Positions 25,423-34,231 of a DNA stretch of 64,000 bases are shown one piece after another. Position numbers and translations under genes: made by a program. Every line of letters begins with the position of its first letter. Positions within the stretch are counted from its first letter, which is position 1. Source of the DNA: a virus; IMG/VR virus record IMGVR_UViG_3300028384_000657, positions 1 to 64,000 of that record; one strand, 5' to 3'. The notes under the pieces were generated by a model that saw only the letters and a program-made list of their open reading frames with translations, was not told where the DNA came from and did no database searches.

Positions 25423-26207
25423 TTTATTTGAAAGATTGTCTAGAAGGAATGAAAGAACTGGAGGATGGAAGCATTGATGCTATCATCACTTCTCCTCCGT
25501 ACAATCTCAATATTAAATATGGAAGGTATTCTGACAACAAACCTCGTCAAGAATACCTTTCTTGGTTGGTAGATATTTTTCGTGAAGCAAAACGTATTCT
25601 TGCAGATGATGGTCATCTGTTTGTCAATATGGGATATTCTAATATCGATCCTTGGATTGGTATGGAAGTAGGTCTTGCACTTCGCGAAGACTGGATTCTC
25701 CAGAATCATATCAACTGGGTCAAATCTATTCATGTAAATGGAAAGACCTCTGGACATTTCAAACCAATCAATAGTAAAAGGTTTGTATGTCCTACCTGGG
25801 AACATCTGTTTCACTTTACCAAGGATGGTAATGTTGAGATCGATCGTCTCTCTGTCGGTGTTCAATATGAGTACTATGAAGCAAACATTCGCGGCAACAA
25901 CACAGCAGAAACAAAACCAAATCTACGAGACAAGGGTAACTGTTGGTTCGTGCCGTATGAAACTATTAACAGTAAAGAACTCAGAGGAAAGCATCCTGCC
26001 ACCTTCCCTGTCAAACTTGCTGAAGACTGTCTGAAACTCACTGGAAAGGATACTGGTATTGCTCTAGATCCTTTTATGGGCACAGGCACGACTGCTGTGG
26101 CAGCACAGATCCTTGGATGGGATTGCATTGGTTATGACATTGATGAAGATTATATTAAGTTTGCTAATAATCGACTGAATCGGGGATTGACATCCTTCTT
26201 AAGTTGA
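25419..26207 (+). CDS. DNA methyltransferase, SPPY type (N4-cytosine or N6-adenine)
   Basis: 262 residues from ATG 25419, overlapping the upstream stop as ATGA. Catalytic motif IV TSPPYNL at 24-30 precedes the SAM-binding motif I DPFMGTGTT at 217-225, so this is the beta-class order. Also TRGNNT-like and HPATFPVKLAEDC (motif X region). SPPY is most typical of N4-cytosine enzymes but the base is not certain. Second methyltransferase of the window, different class from Dam. Confidence 0.9.
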   Translation: MIYLKDCLEGMKELEDGSIDAIITSPPYNLNIKYGRYSDNKPRQEYLSWLVDIFREAKRILADDGHLFVNMGYSNIDPWIGMEVGLALREDWILQNHINWVKSIHVNGKTSGHFKPINSKRFVCPTWEHLFHFTKDGNVEIDRLSVGVQYEYYEANIRGNNTAETKPNLRDKGNCWFVPYETINSKELRGKHPATFPVKLAEDCLKLTGKDTGIALDPFMGTGTTAVAAQILGWDCIGYDIDEDYIKFANNRLNRGLTSFLS

Positions 26208-26277
26208 TATATAGTTCTGTTGCTGCAATGGACAACTGTCCGCAGTGATTTCACTACTATATCCATAGGAGGATATC

Positions 26278-27342
26278 ATGACTCGAAAGAGAAAGACGAT
26301 GGAAGATATCGTCACGGGATTGAACGTATCCCAAAATCCTGGTTCGACAGGTAGACCACTGAAGATCGAAGAGTGTGATAGAGAAAAAGCACTTCGTTTC
26401 TTCGTTGACCCTTTGTACCAACGACTTATTTCCCCTGCGAAACTGCAGAGTTATGGGCAGTTAGATTTTAATCTGCTTGTTCCTGTTGTTGTATCGCGCC
26501 GCCCTCTGTCTCTTGGTGAACTGCTTGCAGGTGACCACGTTATTGATGGGCAAAATAAAGTCGCCAAGTTTCTCCTGAGTCTGGTAGAGACTGGGTTGAC
26601 TATTGCTATCTTGGAGCATGATGAAGATGCAACTTATGAAGAGGTGCTGGAAAAAGAAGCACTTGTCTTCAATCGCCTGAATACCTGGCGCAAGAAACTA
26701 ACTACCATTGACAACCTTCGTTCTGAAGTTTGTTTTGGTGATCCTACTGCATGTCACATTGAGAATGTTATGAAAACTCTCAATGTTGTTGCACAACCAG
26801 ATACCTTTGGTTCTGACAAAAAGAATGCTTTCCCTGTAAAGTCTTTCACCCACTTCTACTATTGTGTGAAGGATGACTATGATCTTAGTGAAGATGGAAC
26901 ACTGGCTCTTTCCGAAGGGTATGAGTTCTGGAAGTCCATTTATGGTTATGCTGGTTCTAGTGATGTTGTAAGCATCATTCCTGCTGCTTTCATGCATGGA
27001 ACTGCATTCCGTGCTATCTGTTTCCTCAGAGAGTTTATTGAGAATGGTTTACACAACGGTAAGCAGTCTCTGTTCCGTCAGTGGTGCCAGTCTCGAATTC
27101 CATTTATTTGGACGCAAGCAAAACTCGTTAAGGGTTTTGGATCTTTTGCATCTCCTCGTTGGATCCTGTATCGTATCATCGAAAAGTATAATGAGGAAAT
27201 CTCTATTAATGGTTCTGGAGCACAGACACTTGGACCTAAGACTTTGGTCGAAGCATCCCGAGTGAACTTTGACTTCTCACATCCTGATGAAGATCAGTGG
27301 CAGCGTATTGTTAACCCTCCAAAAAAGAAGGACGCTAAATAA
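26278..27342 (+). CDS. Large protein with ParB/sulfiredoxin-like segment, function unknown
   Basis: 354 residues, with an excellent AGGAGG ribosome site. Residues ~70-105 (SRRPLSLGELLAGDHVIDGQNKVAKFLLSL) resemble the ParB/Srx-like fold (GxxxVIDGQNR), seen in some phage DGQHR-type proteins; the rest is helical and unassigned. A hairpin (CTGC..GGAC/GTCC.GCAG, 26223-26245) lies in the 70-base leader. Followed by a strong terminator. Confidence 0.6.
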   Translation: MTRKRKTMEDIVTGLNVSQNPGSTGRPLKIEECDREKALRFFVDPLYQRLISPAKLQSYGQLDFNLLVPVVVSRRPLSLGELLAGDHVIDGQNKVAKFLLSLVETGLTIAILEHDEDATYEEVLEKEALVFNRLNTWRKKLTTIDNLRSEVCFGDPTACHIENVMKTLNVVAQPDTFGSDKKNAFPVKSFTHFYYCVKDDYDLSEDGTLALSEGYEFWKSIYGYAGSSDVVSIIPAAFMHGTAFRAICFLREFIENGLHNGKQSLFRQWCQSRIPFIWTQAKLVKGFGSFASPRWILYRIIEKYNEEISINGSGAQTLGPKTLVEASRVNFDFSHPDEDQWQRIVNPPKKKDAK

Positions 27343-27393
27343 TATTGTCGCCTTCGTGCGCGACCGCTACAAACGGAATATACGCTACTATGA

Positions 27394-27420
27394 GACGGGT
27401 TTCACCACCCGTCTTTTTTT
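27394..27420 (+). terminator. Rho-independent terminator
   Basis: 7-bp stem GACGGGT/ACCCGTC with TTCACC loop and seven T. Region 27343-27393 upstream holds no gene; 27421-27495 is the leader of hsp20 and shows no strong promoter. Confidence 0.9.
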
Positions 27421-27495
27421 GTACAATCTGTTAAATACTATTGGTTGCCTTCGGGGACCACACAATCAAACTCGCTTACAAAAGGAGCATAACAA

Positions 27496-27942
27496 ATGAC
27501 TGGACTTAGAAAGTTCACCAGTAAAGATCTTGGTGCCATCGTAGACGCTGCAGAAAGATATAGCGTCGGACTCGATGATGTTTTTTATAGATTACATTCC
27601 TATGGAATGGGAACAGCAAACAATGCATATCCTCCATATAACTTAGTACAGGAATCAAATATTAAATGGAGGATTGAAGTAGCACTTGCTGGTTGGTCGA
27701 AGGACGAGATTGAAGTCTCTACAGAATCGAACGTCCTCCTAATCAGGTCTAAGACAGCGAAGAATAAAGGAGAAGAGGAATACATGCACAGAGGTATTTC
27801 TACTCGCACCTTCGCTAGAGGTTTCAACTTGTCAGACGATGTTGAGATTGGTGATGTGGCATTTAATAATGGAATGCTGACAATTGAGTTAAAGAAAATT
27901 ATCCCAGAGCACCAGAAACTTCGTGTCTATGACATAGACTAA
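27496..27942 (+). CDS. hsp20: Small heat shock protein Hsp20
   Basis: 148 residues with an alpha-crystallin domain: YPPYNLVQESNIKWRIEVALAGWSKDEIEVSTESNVLLIRS, HRGISTRTFARGFNLSDDVEI and FNNGMLTIELKKIIPEHQK, matching the YNI...d..Y.I.valaGf..deiev..e...L.I.g and GvL.I.lp signature. A core gene of cyanomyoviruses; likely protects host or virion proteins from aggregation. AAAGGAG ribosome site. Confidence 0.93.
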   Translation: MTGLRKFTSKDLGAIVDAAERYSVGLDDVFYRLHSYGMGTANNAYPPYNLVQESNIKWRIEVALAGWSKDEIEVSTESNVLLIRSKTAKNKGEEEYMHRGISTRTFARGFNLSDDVEIGDVAFNNGMLTIELKKIIPEHQKLRVYDID

Positions 27943-27959
27943 TCAAAGTTTATTGATAC

Positions 27960-28004
27960 CTTAAACTACCCATAACTCAATTGTAGCAGTAAGTATGCTA
28001 TATT
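27960..28004 (+). promoter_or_regulatory. Pho-box-like promoter of the porin-pstS operon
   Basis: CTTAAACT (27960-27967) and CATAACTC (27971-27978) are 8-base units with the 11-base period of cyanobacterial PhoB boxes (consensus CTTAACCT); 27982-27989 is a weak third unit. Ten bases later is TATATT (27999-28004) with TGC before it. This geometry, box replacing the -35, fits PhoB activation under phosphate stress. Confidence 0.6.
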
Positions 28005-28054
28005 ACTTGGGCGATCGATCGGGGTCGCTTAAGTATACTTCACATGTAAAAGAA

Positions 28055-28429
28055 ATGAAAAAAGCACTGGCACTTTCTGCCCTGGCAGCACTCTCCGCTG
28101 CTTCCGTAGCACCTGCTATGGCTGGTCCTTACCTCACCACCAAAGTCGGAGTCAAGGGCGAAGGAAGCGAATTTGATAAGTCCTATGTAGAAACTCGTGT
28201 TGGTTATGAAACCAAGATGGGTAACCTTAAGCCTTATATCGAAGTTGGTCCCGCATGGGAAACTGGTAATGGTGAGGAGACTGAGAACTTTGGTCAACTC
28301 GAAGTTGGCACCAAGATCAAACTGACGGACAACCTGTCTTCTAAAGTCAAGGCAGAGTTCACCAACGCATTTGAGTCTGGTACAGATATGGAATGGAAGT
28401 ACGAAGCAACTCTAACTTACGACTTCTGA
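28055..28429 (+). CDS. Small porin-like outer-membrane beta-barrel protein
   Basis: 124 residues from ATG 28055, giving signal peptide MKKALALSALAALSAASVAPAMA then GPYLTTK. The mature part is alternating strands (YVETRVGYETKMG, LKPYIEVGPAWE, GQLEVGTKIKL, MEWKYEATLTYDF) and ends in Phe, the outer-membrane sorting mark. About eight short strands fit a small barrel. First gene of the pstS operon. The 61229 product is a paralogue. Confidence 0.7.
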   Translation: MKKALALSALAALSAASVAPAMAGPYLTTKVGVKGEGSEFDKSYVETRVGYETKMGNLKPYIEVGPAWETGNGEETENFGQLEVGTKIKLTDNLSSKVKAEFTNAFESGTDMEWKYEATLTYDF

Positions 28430-28471
28430 TCTATTAATATTTTCCTGTAAACACTTCCTCACGAATCTAAA

Positions 28472-29437
28472 ATGAAAGCAATCGCCGCTATTGCTCTGGG
28501 AGCCACCGCTATGGTCGCTCCTATGGCAGCTCAAGCAGGATCGTTGGACGGTGCTGGAGCATCGTTCCCTGCTCCAATCTATCAACGTTGGTTCAAGGAT
28601 TATACCGATAAGACAGGCAACCAAGTCAACTATCAAGCAGTTGGTAGTGGTGCTGGTGTCCGTCAATACAAAGCAGGCACTACCGACTTCGGTGCGTCTG
28701 ACAAAGCAGTTTCTGATAAGAAACTTGCTGGCATCTCCCGTCCTATGGTTCAGATCCCTATGACTGGTGGTGCAATCGCTGTTGCATACAACAAGCCTGG
28801 TTGTGACCTCAAACTGTCCCAAGTCGAACTCGCTAAGGTCTTCTATGGACGTATTGATAACTGGTCGCAGCTCGGTTGTGCTGCAGGTCCTATCACTGTC
28901 GCTGTTCGCTCTGATGGTTCGGGCACGACCGCTGGTTTCACCAACTCTCTTTCTGCTTTCTCGCCTTATTGGGCAATCAAAGTAGGACGTGGTAAGTCGG
29001 TTGCATGGCCCGCTGCTGGCACTGTTGGTGGTAAGGGTAACTCTGGTGTTGCTGGTGTTATCAAGAACACCCCTGGTGCGATTGGTTACTTGAACTATGG
29101 TTATGTTGTTGGTGGCAAGTTCCAACAGGCTGCTGTTCAAAACAAAGCAGGTAACTATGTGAAAGCAAGTGGAGAAACCTCTGCTGCTGGTCTGTCCCAG
29201 ATCAAACTGGACAGCAAACTGCGTGGATCCGACGCTAATCCCGCTGGTGCTAACGCATTCCCTATCGTTTCTCTGACCTGGATCCTTGCTGAACCTGGTC
29301 ATAAGACCGATGCAGTCAAACCTGCTCTTCGTTATATGCTGAGTGAAGAAGCACAAGGTATTTCAGATTCTCTGGGATATGTACCTCTCCCCGAGTCTCT
29401 TCGACAGAAGTCCCTTGCTGCTGTGGAGGGTCTTTGA
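28472..29437 (+). CDS. pstS: Phosphate-binding periplasmic protein PstS
   Basis: 321 residues: signal peptide MKAIAAIALGATAMVAPMAAQA, then GSLDGAGASFPAPIYQRWFKDY, the phosphate-site loops (GSGAGVRQYKAGTTDFGASD and RSDGSGTTAGFTNSLS) and a C-terminal YMLSEEAQGISDSLGYVPLPE typical of PstS. It supplies phosphate to the host PstCAB importer during infection. Known as PhoB-regulated in cyanophages, consistent with the upstream box. Confidence 0.96.
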   Translation: MKAIAAIALGATAMVAPMAAQAGSLDGAGASFPAPIYQRWFKDYTDKTGNQVNYQAVGSGAGVRQYKAGTTDFGASDKAVSDKKLAGISRPMVQIPMTGGAIAVAYNKPGCDLKLSQVELAKVFYGRIDNWSQLGCAAGPITVAVRSDGSGTTAGFTNSLSAFSPYWAIKVGRGKSVAWPAAGTVGGKGNSGVAGVIKNTPGAIGYLNYGYVVGGKFQQAAVQNKAGNYVKASGETSAAGLSQIKLDSKLRGSDANPAGANAFPIVSLTWILAEPGHKTDAVKPALRYMLSEEAQGISDSLGYVPLPESLRQKSLAAVEGL

Positions 29438-29438
29438 T

Positions 29439-30698
29439 ATGATTATTGAGCTCCTCAAACTGGTAGCAGTACCAGTAGCAATTGGTGGAGCATTGGTTGG
29501 GGCGGATATCACCGCCCTTTCTAGTGCTATCGCTGGACCTGCTTTTGAGCAGGTTGGTCAGTATGGAGTCGGTGAAGATTCCGCTGCTGAAATTATTGCA
29601 TCTGATGGAAAAAACCTCGCATACACCAATTCGGATAAAGGAAGTGTTGACTTCGTTAACATTTCTGATCCTTCTAACCCTACCGCTATCACTGCTGTGG
29701 ATGTCGGCGGTGAACCAACCAGTGTGGCGATCCACGACGGATATGCGGTTGCGGCTGTTAACACCTCATCATCCTACACGAATCCATCGGGCAAGGTGGT
29801 AGTGATTGATATGTGGGACTATAAAGTAGTAAAGGAGATTTCTCTTGCTGGTCAACCAGATGCTGTGTCTATTAGTCCCGATGGCAAGTTTGCTGCTATT
29901 GCTATTGAAAATGAACGAGACGAAGACCTCAACGATGGACTGATTCCTCAGTATCCTGCAGGTAACGTCGCTATTGTAACTCCTGGGGGTGAAGTAACTT
30001 ATGCAGATGTTCGTGGTCTCGCTGGCATTGCTCCTAGCGATCCTGAACCTGAGTTTGTTGACATCAATGACAAAGGTGAAATTGTTGTTACTCTTCAAGA
30101 GAACAACCATATGGTTGTTCTTGATTCCAGTGGTAATGTCATCTCCGATTTCGATGCTGGCAAGGTAGACTTGTATGATATTGACGACACCAAAGACGGT
30201 TATTATATGCCTGTTGGTTCTCGTCAGGGTGTACGTCGTGAGCCTGATGCTGTTGCTTGGATCGACAACGATCACTTTGTTACTGCTAATGAAGGTGACT
30301 ATAAACTGAAGCGTCGTGGTGAGCACAAGCGTGGTGGATCCAGAGGGTTTACAATCTTCCATAAGGATGGTAGTATTGTGTATGACTCAGGTAACACCTT
30401 TGAGAATACTCTCGCCAAGGCAGGTTACTGGAACGACAAGCGTGCTGAGAAGAAAGGTGTTGAACCTGAATCCGTCACGGTTGGAACTTACGGTGGCACT
30501 CGTATGCTGTTCGTAGGTGCTGAGAGAGCAAACGCTGTTGGTGTTTATGACATCACTGACCTGTCTGCTCCTAAACTCCTCCAGATCCTCCCTACGGGTA
30601 AGGCACCTGAGGGTCTTCTCGCTCTAGAAGATGAAGGTCTCTTCATTACTTCTAACGAGAAGGATGCCAAAAACTCTATTTCTATCTTTAAATTCTGA
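29439..30698 (+). CDS. Beta-propeller exported protein (choice-of-anchor I / phosphatase-like)
   Basis: 419 residues from ATG 29439 (GGAGGG before). Hydrophobic N-terminus, then propeller blades: VDFVNISDPSNPTAITAVDVG, VVVIDMWDYKVVKEISLAGQPDAVSISPDGKFAAIAIENE, the FVTANEGDY motif, and GVEPESVTVGTYGGTRMLFVGAERANAVGVYDI. This is the choice-of-anchor I / esterase-like propeller family, at times annotated as an alkaline-phosphatase-type enzyme. Position after pstS supports phosphate scavenging; catalysis is unproven. Confidence 0.75.
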   Translation: MIIELLKLVAVPVAIGGALVGADITALSSAIAGPAFEQVGQYGVGEDSAAEIIASDGKNLAYTNSDKGSVDFVNISDPSNPTAITAVDVGGEPTSVAIHDGYAVAAVNTSSSYTNPSGKVVVIDMWDYKVVKEISLAGQPDAVSISPDGKFAAIAIENERDEDLNDGLIPQYPAGNVAIVTPGGEVTYADVRGLAGIAPSDPEPEFVDINDKGEIVVTLQENNHMVVLDSSGNVISDFDAGKVDLYDIDDTKDGYYMPVGSRQGVRREPDAVAWIDNDHFVTANEGDYKLKRRGEHKRGGSRGFTIFHKDGSIVYDSGNTFENTLAKAGYWNDKRAEKKGVEPESVTVGTYGGTRMLFVGAERANAVGVYDITDLSAPKLLQILPTGKAPEGLLALEDEGLFITSNEKDAKNSISIFKF

Positions 30699-30907
30699 TG
30701 AATTGTGACCCCAAGTGGAAGAAGTGGTGTATTGCCTGCTGCTCATCGCAACTATGGATATTCCCAATGCTTCTACTTGGGATTCTTATTGTTATTGAAG
30801 GTGTTCATACCGATGCTCACCGAAAGATGGAAATGGATGTTCATAACTATTGCAAACAAAATGCAGAACATCAAGAGAATTTGAAATTTAATGATGATGA
30901 TTGGTAA
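30698..30907 (+). CDS. Small single-pass membrane protein, Cys/Trp-rich
   Basis: 69 residues, start overlapping the propeller stop as TGATG. CDPKWKKWCIACCSSQLW then membrane segment IFPMLLLGILIVIEGV and a polar His/Asp tail. End of the phosphate operon, before a terminator. Confidence 0.65.
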   Translation: MNCDPKWKKWCIACCSSQLWIFPMLLLGILIVIEGVHTDAHRKMEMDVHNYCKQNAEHQENLKFNDDDW

Positions 30908-30930
30908 ATGTATACATAATACATAATTAA

Positions 30931-30954
30931 AGAGACCCTCAGGGTCTCTTTTTA
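30931..30954 (+). terminator. Rho-independent terminator
   Basis: 8-bp stem AGAGACCC/GGGTCTCT, TCA loop, five T. Nearly the same stem as the gp23 terminator. Confidence 0.88.
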
Positions 30955-30966
30955 TTTGAGGTTAGT

Positions 30967-31197
30967 ATGAACATTTATCTAAACCTAAAACCGAATAACT
31001 ATGATGGAGAATCAGATCTCCTAACACTAGACTTGCCGCAAAATTATCTTGATGATATAATGAGGTATGTTCGTCCTATTGCTGAACAAAAAGAAACTTC
31101 AGACATGAAAGTTCTGAAGGAATTATTTAAAGAAGCAGCATTTGAAATTTCAAGGAGATCCAATGAGCGTAAAAATCGTAAGAACAAAAGGCGGTGA
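30967..31197 (+). CDS. Small protein of unknown function
   Basis: 76 residues: N-terminal strand-rich part (MNIYLNLKPNNYDGESDLLTLDLPQNYL) and a basic C-terminal helix (SRRSNERKNRKNKRR). AGGTTAGT precedes the ATG. Overlaps the next gene by 35 bases. Function unknown. Confidence 0.6.
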   Translation: MNIYLNLKPNNYDGESDLLTLDLPQNYLDDIMRYVRPIAEQKETSDMKVLKELFKEAAFEISRRSNERKNRKNKRR

Positions 31198-31537
31198 AGA
31201 CATCATCTGCGACTTACACGAAGTTGTAACCAAAGATGAACAGCAAAGTGTTGTAGGTTTTCAATTCAGTAAACCATATTCGGTTTATCTGGAAAGTGCA
31301 AATCAACGTGAGTTTCTGATTGAGGGCGACAGTCCAATTCAAGAGGAAGCAGAACCTATTCTGATGATGGAACCCTGGGTTCCTCTTGCAGCAAAGCAGC
31401 ACGTTATCGTTCGAGCAGATGAGGTTGTCACCGCATATGACCCTCTGCCCGAAGTAATTAACAAGTACAATGAATTAGTGGAGGCAACCCATGGAAGAGT
31501 CACAGGTGAAATTGATCCTGTTGAAAACAAGGAATGA
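31163..31537 (+). CDS. Sm-fold-like protein upstream of DNA polymerase
   Basis: 124 residues from ATG 31163 (AAGGAG site). VKIVRTKGGEDIICDLHEVV is the strand-GGED-strand pattern, followed by FSKPYSVYL, LMMEPWVPLAAKQHVIVRADEVVTAYDPLPEVINKYNE. Same layout as the 9241, 18699 and 31491 products. Function unknown; position in the gene 43 operon suggests a role in DNA or RNA metabolism. Confidence 0.65.
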   Translation: MSVKIVRTKGGEDIICDLHEVVTKDEQQSVVGFQFSKPYSVYLESANQREFLIEGDSPIQEEAEPILMMEPWVPLAAKQHVIVRADEVVTAYDPLPEVINKYNELVEATHGRVTGEIDPVENKE

Positions 31538-31736
31538 GTATCTGATTGGTAAAGTTACTCAACTGGATGAAGAACCAAGTTGTTTGATTGAAAACTGTAT
31601 GCAAGTGACGGAAGACGACACCCTGGTGCCATTTCCTCGCTTCACAGAACAACGTGACATGTTCTTGACTTCTGACATGATTCTGACTATACTGGATCCG
31701 AGTCCTAAAGTCTTGGAAACATACAAGAACGCATGA
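31491..31736 (+). CDS. Sm-fold-like small protein abutting DNA polymerase
   Basis: 81 residues, GGAGG six bases before ATG. VKLILLKTRNEYLIGKVTQLDEEPSCLIENCMQV, then LVPFPRF, MFLTSDMILTILDPSPKVLETYKNA. Follows the same strand order and same DPxPxVxxxY ending as its upstream neighbour, so the two look like tandem paralogues. ATGA overlap with gene 43. Confidence 0.65.
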   Translation: MEESQVKLILLKTRNEYLIGKVTQLDEEPSCLIENCMQVTEDDTLVPFPRFTEQRDMFLTSDMILTILDPSPKVLETYKNA

Positions 31737-34231
31737 GTTCCTTCTATACAAACATTCAACTGGCAGGAGATACTATCCTTTATCGGGGATACGAGAACGG
31801 CGAACCAGTTCAGTTTCGCACACAGTTCTCTCCTACTCTGTATGTCTTGTCTAATAAGAAGGAAGAGTTTCAAACACTGGATGGGCGATATGTGTCTCCC
31901 ATTCAGTTTGGTGTAGCAAGAGAAGCACGGGACTTCATCAAAAAGTATGAGGGTGTGCAAGGATTTGAAGTTCATGGATATGAACGTTTTGTATATCAAT
32001 ACATCCGACGTGAGTTTCCTGGTGAAGTTCAATATTCAATCCCTCAGATGAAAATCTATGCACTGGATATTGAGGTCCAGTGTGAGAATGGATTCCCTGA
32101 TGTAGAAGCGGCAGCAGAAGAAATGCTGTCGATCACTGTTAAAGACATGGTGTCCAAGCAATATTATTGCTGGGCAATGAGAGAGTTTACACCACCTGAA
32201 GGTGTCAAGCATAAAATTTTCTGGACAGAAAATGAAATGCTGCAAGACTTCATTACCTGGTGGTCACATAATACACCTGATATCCTTACGGGTTGGAACG
32301 TGAATCTTTATGACGTTCCATACATCGCCCGTAGGGTTAATCGTGTACTTGGGGAGAAATGGATGAAGAGTCTATCTCCCTGGAACCGAGCAAACGAAAG
32401 GGAGGTCTATGTCCAAGGTCGTAAAAATTATGCTTACGATATCTCTGGTGTCAATATTCTTGACTATCTGGATCTATATCGAAAGTTTACGTACTCAAGT
32501 CAAGAGTCTTACCGACTTGACCATATCGCTTTCATCGAACTTGGGCAGCGAAAAGTTGATCACTCTGAATACGAAAACTTCAAAGACTTCTATACCTCTG
32601 ATTGGCAGAAGTTTATGGAATACAACATCCAAGACGTTGAACTGATTGACCGATTGGAAGATAAGATGAAGTTGCTTGAACTTGCCATCACGATGAGTTA
32701 CGATGCCAAGGTCAACTTTGAAGATGTGTATAGTCAGGTCCGCATGTGGGACACCATGATCTATAACTATCTCACCGATAGAAAAGTTGTAGTTCCCCCC
32801 CGTAAAGGTGCTAAGAAGGATGAGAAATACGCAGGAGCATATGTCAAGGAACCGATTCCTGGAAAGTATGATTGGGTTGTCTCTTTTGACCTCAATAGCC
32901 TTTATCCTCATCTTATCATGCAGTACAATATCTCGCCAGAGACACTCATTGATGCGAGACATCCCTCAGCAACGGTTGATCGAATCCTTGAGGAAACGCT
33001 AGATATTGATGGGGAATATTGTGTATGTGCTAACGGTGCTCAGTATCGTAAGGACATCCATGGTTTCCTTCCAGAAATGATGCAGAAGATTTACGATGAA
33101 CGAACCATTTACAAAAAGAGGATGCTTGCCGCTAAGCAAAATCTTGAACATGCCACCACACCTGCAGAGACCGCATCATTACAAAAGGATGTGTCCAAGT
33201 TCAACAACATCCAAATGGCAAGAAAAATCCAACTCAACTCTGCCTATGGTGCCATCGGAAACCAATACTTCCGATACTACAATCTGGCAAATGCTGAGGC
33301 AATTACCCTCTCGGGTCAAGTCTCGATTCGTTGGATCGAAGGAAAAGTAAACCAGTATCTAAACAAACTACTTAAAACGGAGAACAAAGATTATGTTATT
33401 GCCAGTGATACTGACAGCATCTATATCTGTCTTGATATACTTGTTCGCTCTGTATTTGATTCACAAGATGTTTCTTCACAGAGGATTGTCAGTTTTCTCG
33501 ACGCGGCGTGTCAGAGTAAGATCGAACCATTCATCGACAAGTCCTACAAGGAACTAGCAGACTATGTTGGTGCCTATGAACAGAAGATGTTCATGAAGCG
33601 AGAGAACATCGCTAACAAGGGCATCTGGACTGCTAAGAAGCGATATATCCTCAACGTCTGGGACAGCGAGGGTGTTCGTTATGAGAAACCCAAACTCAAG
33701 ATCATGGGTCTTGAGGCAGTTAAGTCTTCTACTCCTGCTGCTTGTCGCACTGCAATTAGAGATTGCATGAAAGTGATCATGAACAAAGATGAGAAAGCGG
33801 CACAGAAGTTCATCGCTGATTTTAAGGATGAGTTTTCGTCATTGCCAATCGAAGATATTTCTTTCCCACGCGGTTGTAATGGAATAAATAAATGGTCGCA
33901 TCCAGCGACAATCTATAGCAAGGGCACACCTATTCACGTTAGAGGAGCATTGCTTTACAACTTCCATAACAAGAAGAACAAACTTACTCATAAGTATCCT
34001 CTTATTCAGGACGGTGAGAAGATTAAGTTTGTGTACTTGAAAACACCCAATAAAATTGGGGAGAATGTGATCAGTTATCTGGGCACATTCCCGAAGGAGT
34101 TCGGTCTTGACAAACAGGTAGACTATGATCTACAATTCTCAAAGTCGTTTCTAGATCCTATTAAAGTAATCATGGACGTTATGGGGTGGCAACCCGAAAA
34201 AGTAGCATCACTGGAGTTTTTATTTGGATGA
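31733..34231 (+). CDS. 43: DNA polymerase gp43 (family B)
   Basis: 832 residues (T4: 898). Exonuclease motifs YALDIEVQ (Exo I) and LTGWNVNLYDVPYI (Exo II) with YNIQDVELIDRLE (Exo III); polymerase motifs SFDLNSLYPHLIMQYNISPET (A), KIQLNSAYGAIGNQYFRYY (B) and ASDTDSIYI (C). Also KIMGLEAVKSSTP. Replicates the phage genome with gp45, gp44/62, gp41/61. All catalytic motifs intact. No intron or intein seen. Confidence 0.98.
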   Translation: MSSFYTNIQLAGDTILYRGYENGEPVQFRTQFSPTLYVLSNKKEEFQTLDGRYVSPIQFGVAREARDFIKKYEGVQGFEVHGYERFVYQYIRREFPGEVQYSIPQMKIYALDIEVQCENGFPDVEAAAEEMLSITVKDMVSKQYYCWAMREFTPPEGVKHKIFWTENEMLQDFITWWSHNTPDILTGWNVNLYDVPYIARRVNRVLGEKWMKSLSPWNRANEREVYVQGRKNYAYDISGVNILDYLDLYRKFTYSSQESYRLDHIAFIELGQRKVDHSEYENFKDFYTSDWQKFMEYNIQDVELIDRLEDKMKLLELAITMSYDAKVNFEDVYSQVRMWDTMIYNYLTDRKVVVPPRKGAKKDEKYAGAYVKEPIPGKYDWVVSFDLNSLYPHLIMQYNISPETLIDARHPSATVDRILEETLDIDGEYCVCANGAQYRKDIHGFLPEMMQKIYDERTIYKKRMLAAKQNLEHATTPAETASLQKDVSKFNNIQMARKIQLNSAYGAIGNQYFRYYNLANAEAITLSGQVSIRWIEGKVNQYLNKLLKTENKDYVIASDTDSIYICLDILVRSVFDSQDVSSQRIVSFLDAACQSKIEPFIDKSYKELADYVGAYEQKMFMKRENIANKGIWTAKKRYILNVWDSEGVRYEKPKLKIMGLEAVKSSTPAACRTAIRDCMKVIMNKDEKAAQKFIADFKDEFSSLPIEDISFPRGCNGINKWSHPATIYSKGTPIHVRGALLYNFHNKKNKLTHKYPLIQDGEKIKFVYLKTPNKIGENVISYLGTFPKEFGLDKQVDYDLQFSKSFLDPIKVIMDVMGWQPEKVASLEFLFG

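Noticed and set aside
28412-29356. 314-codon minus-strand open frame opposite pstS
   Set aside because: Antisense shadow of a gene with C-ending codon bias; translation is Thr/Ser/Arg-rich without motifs.
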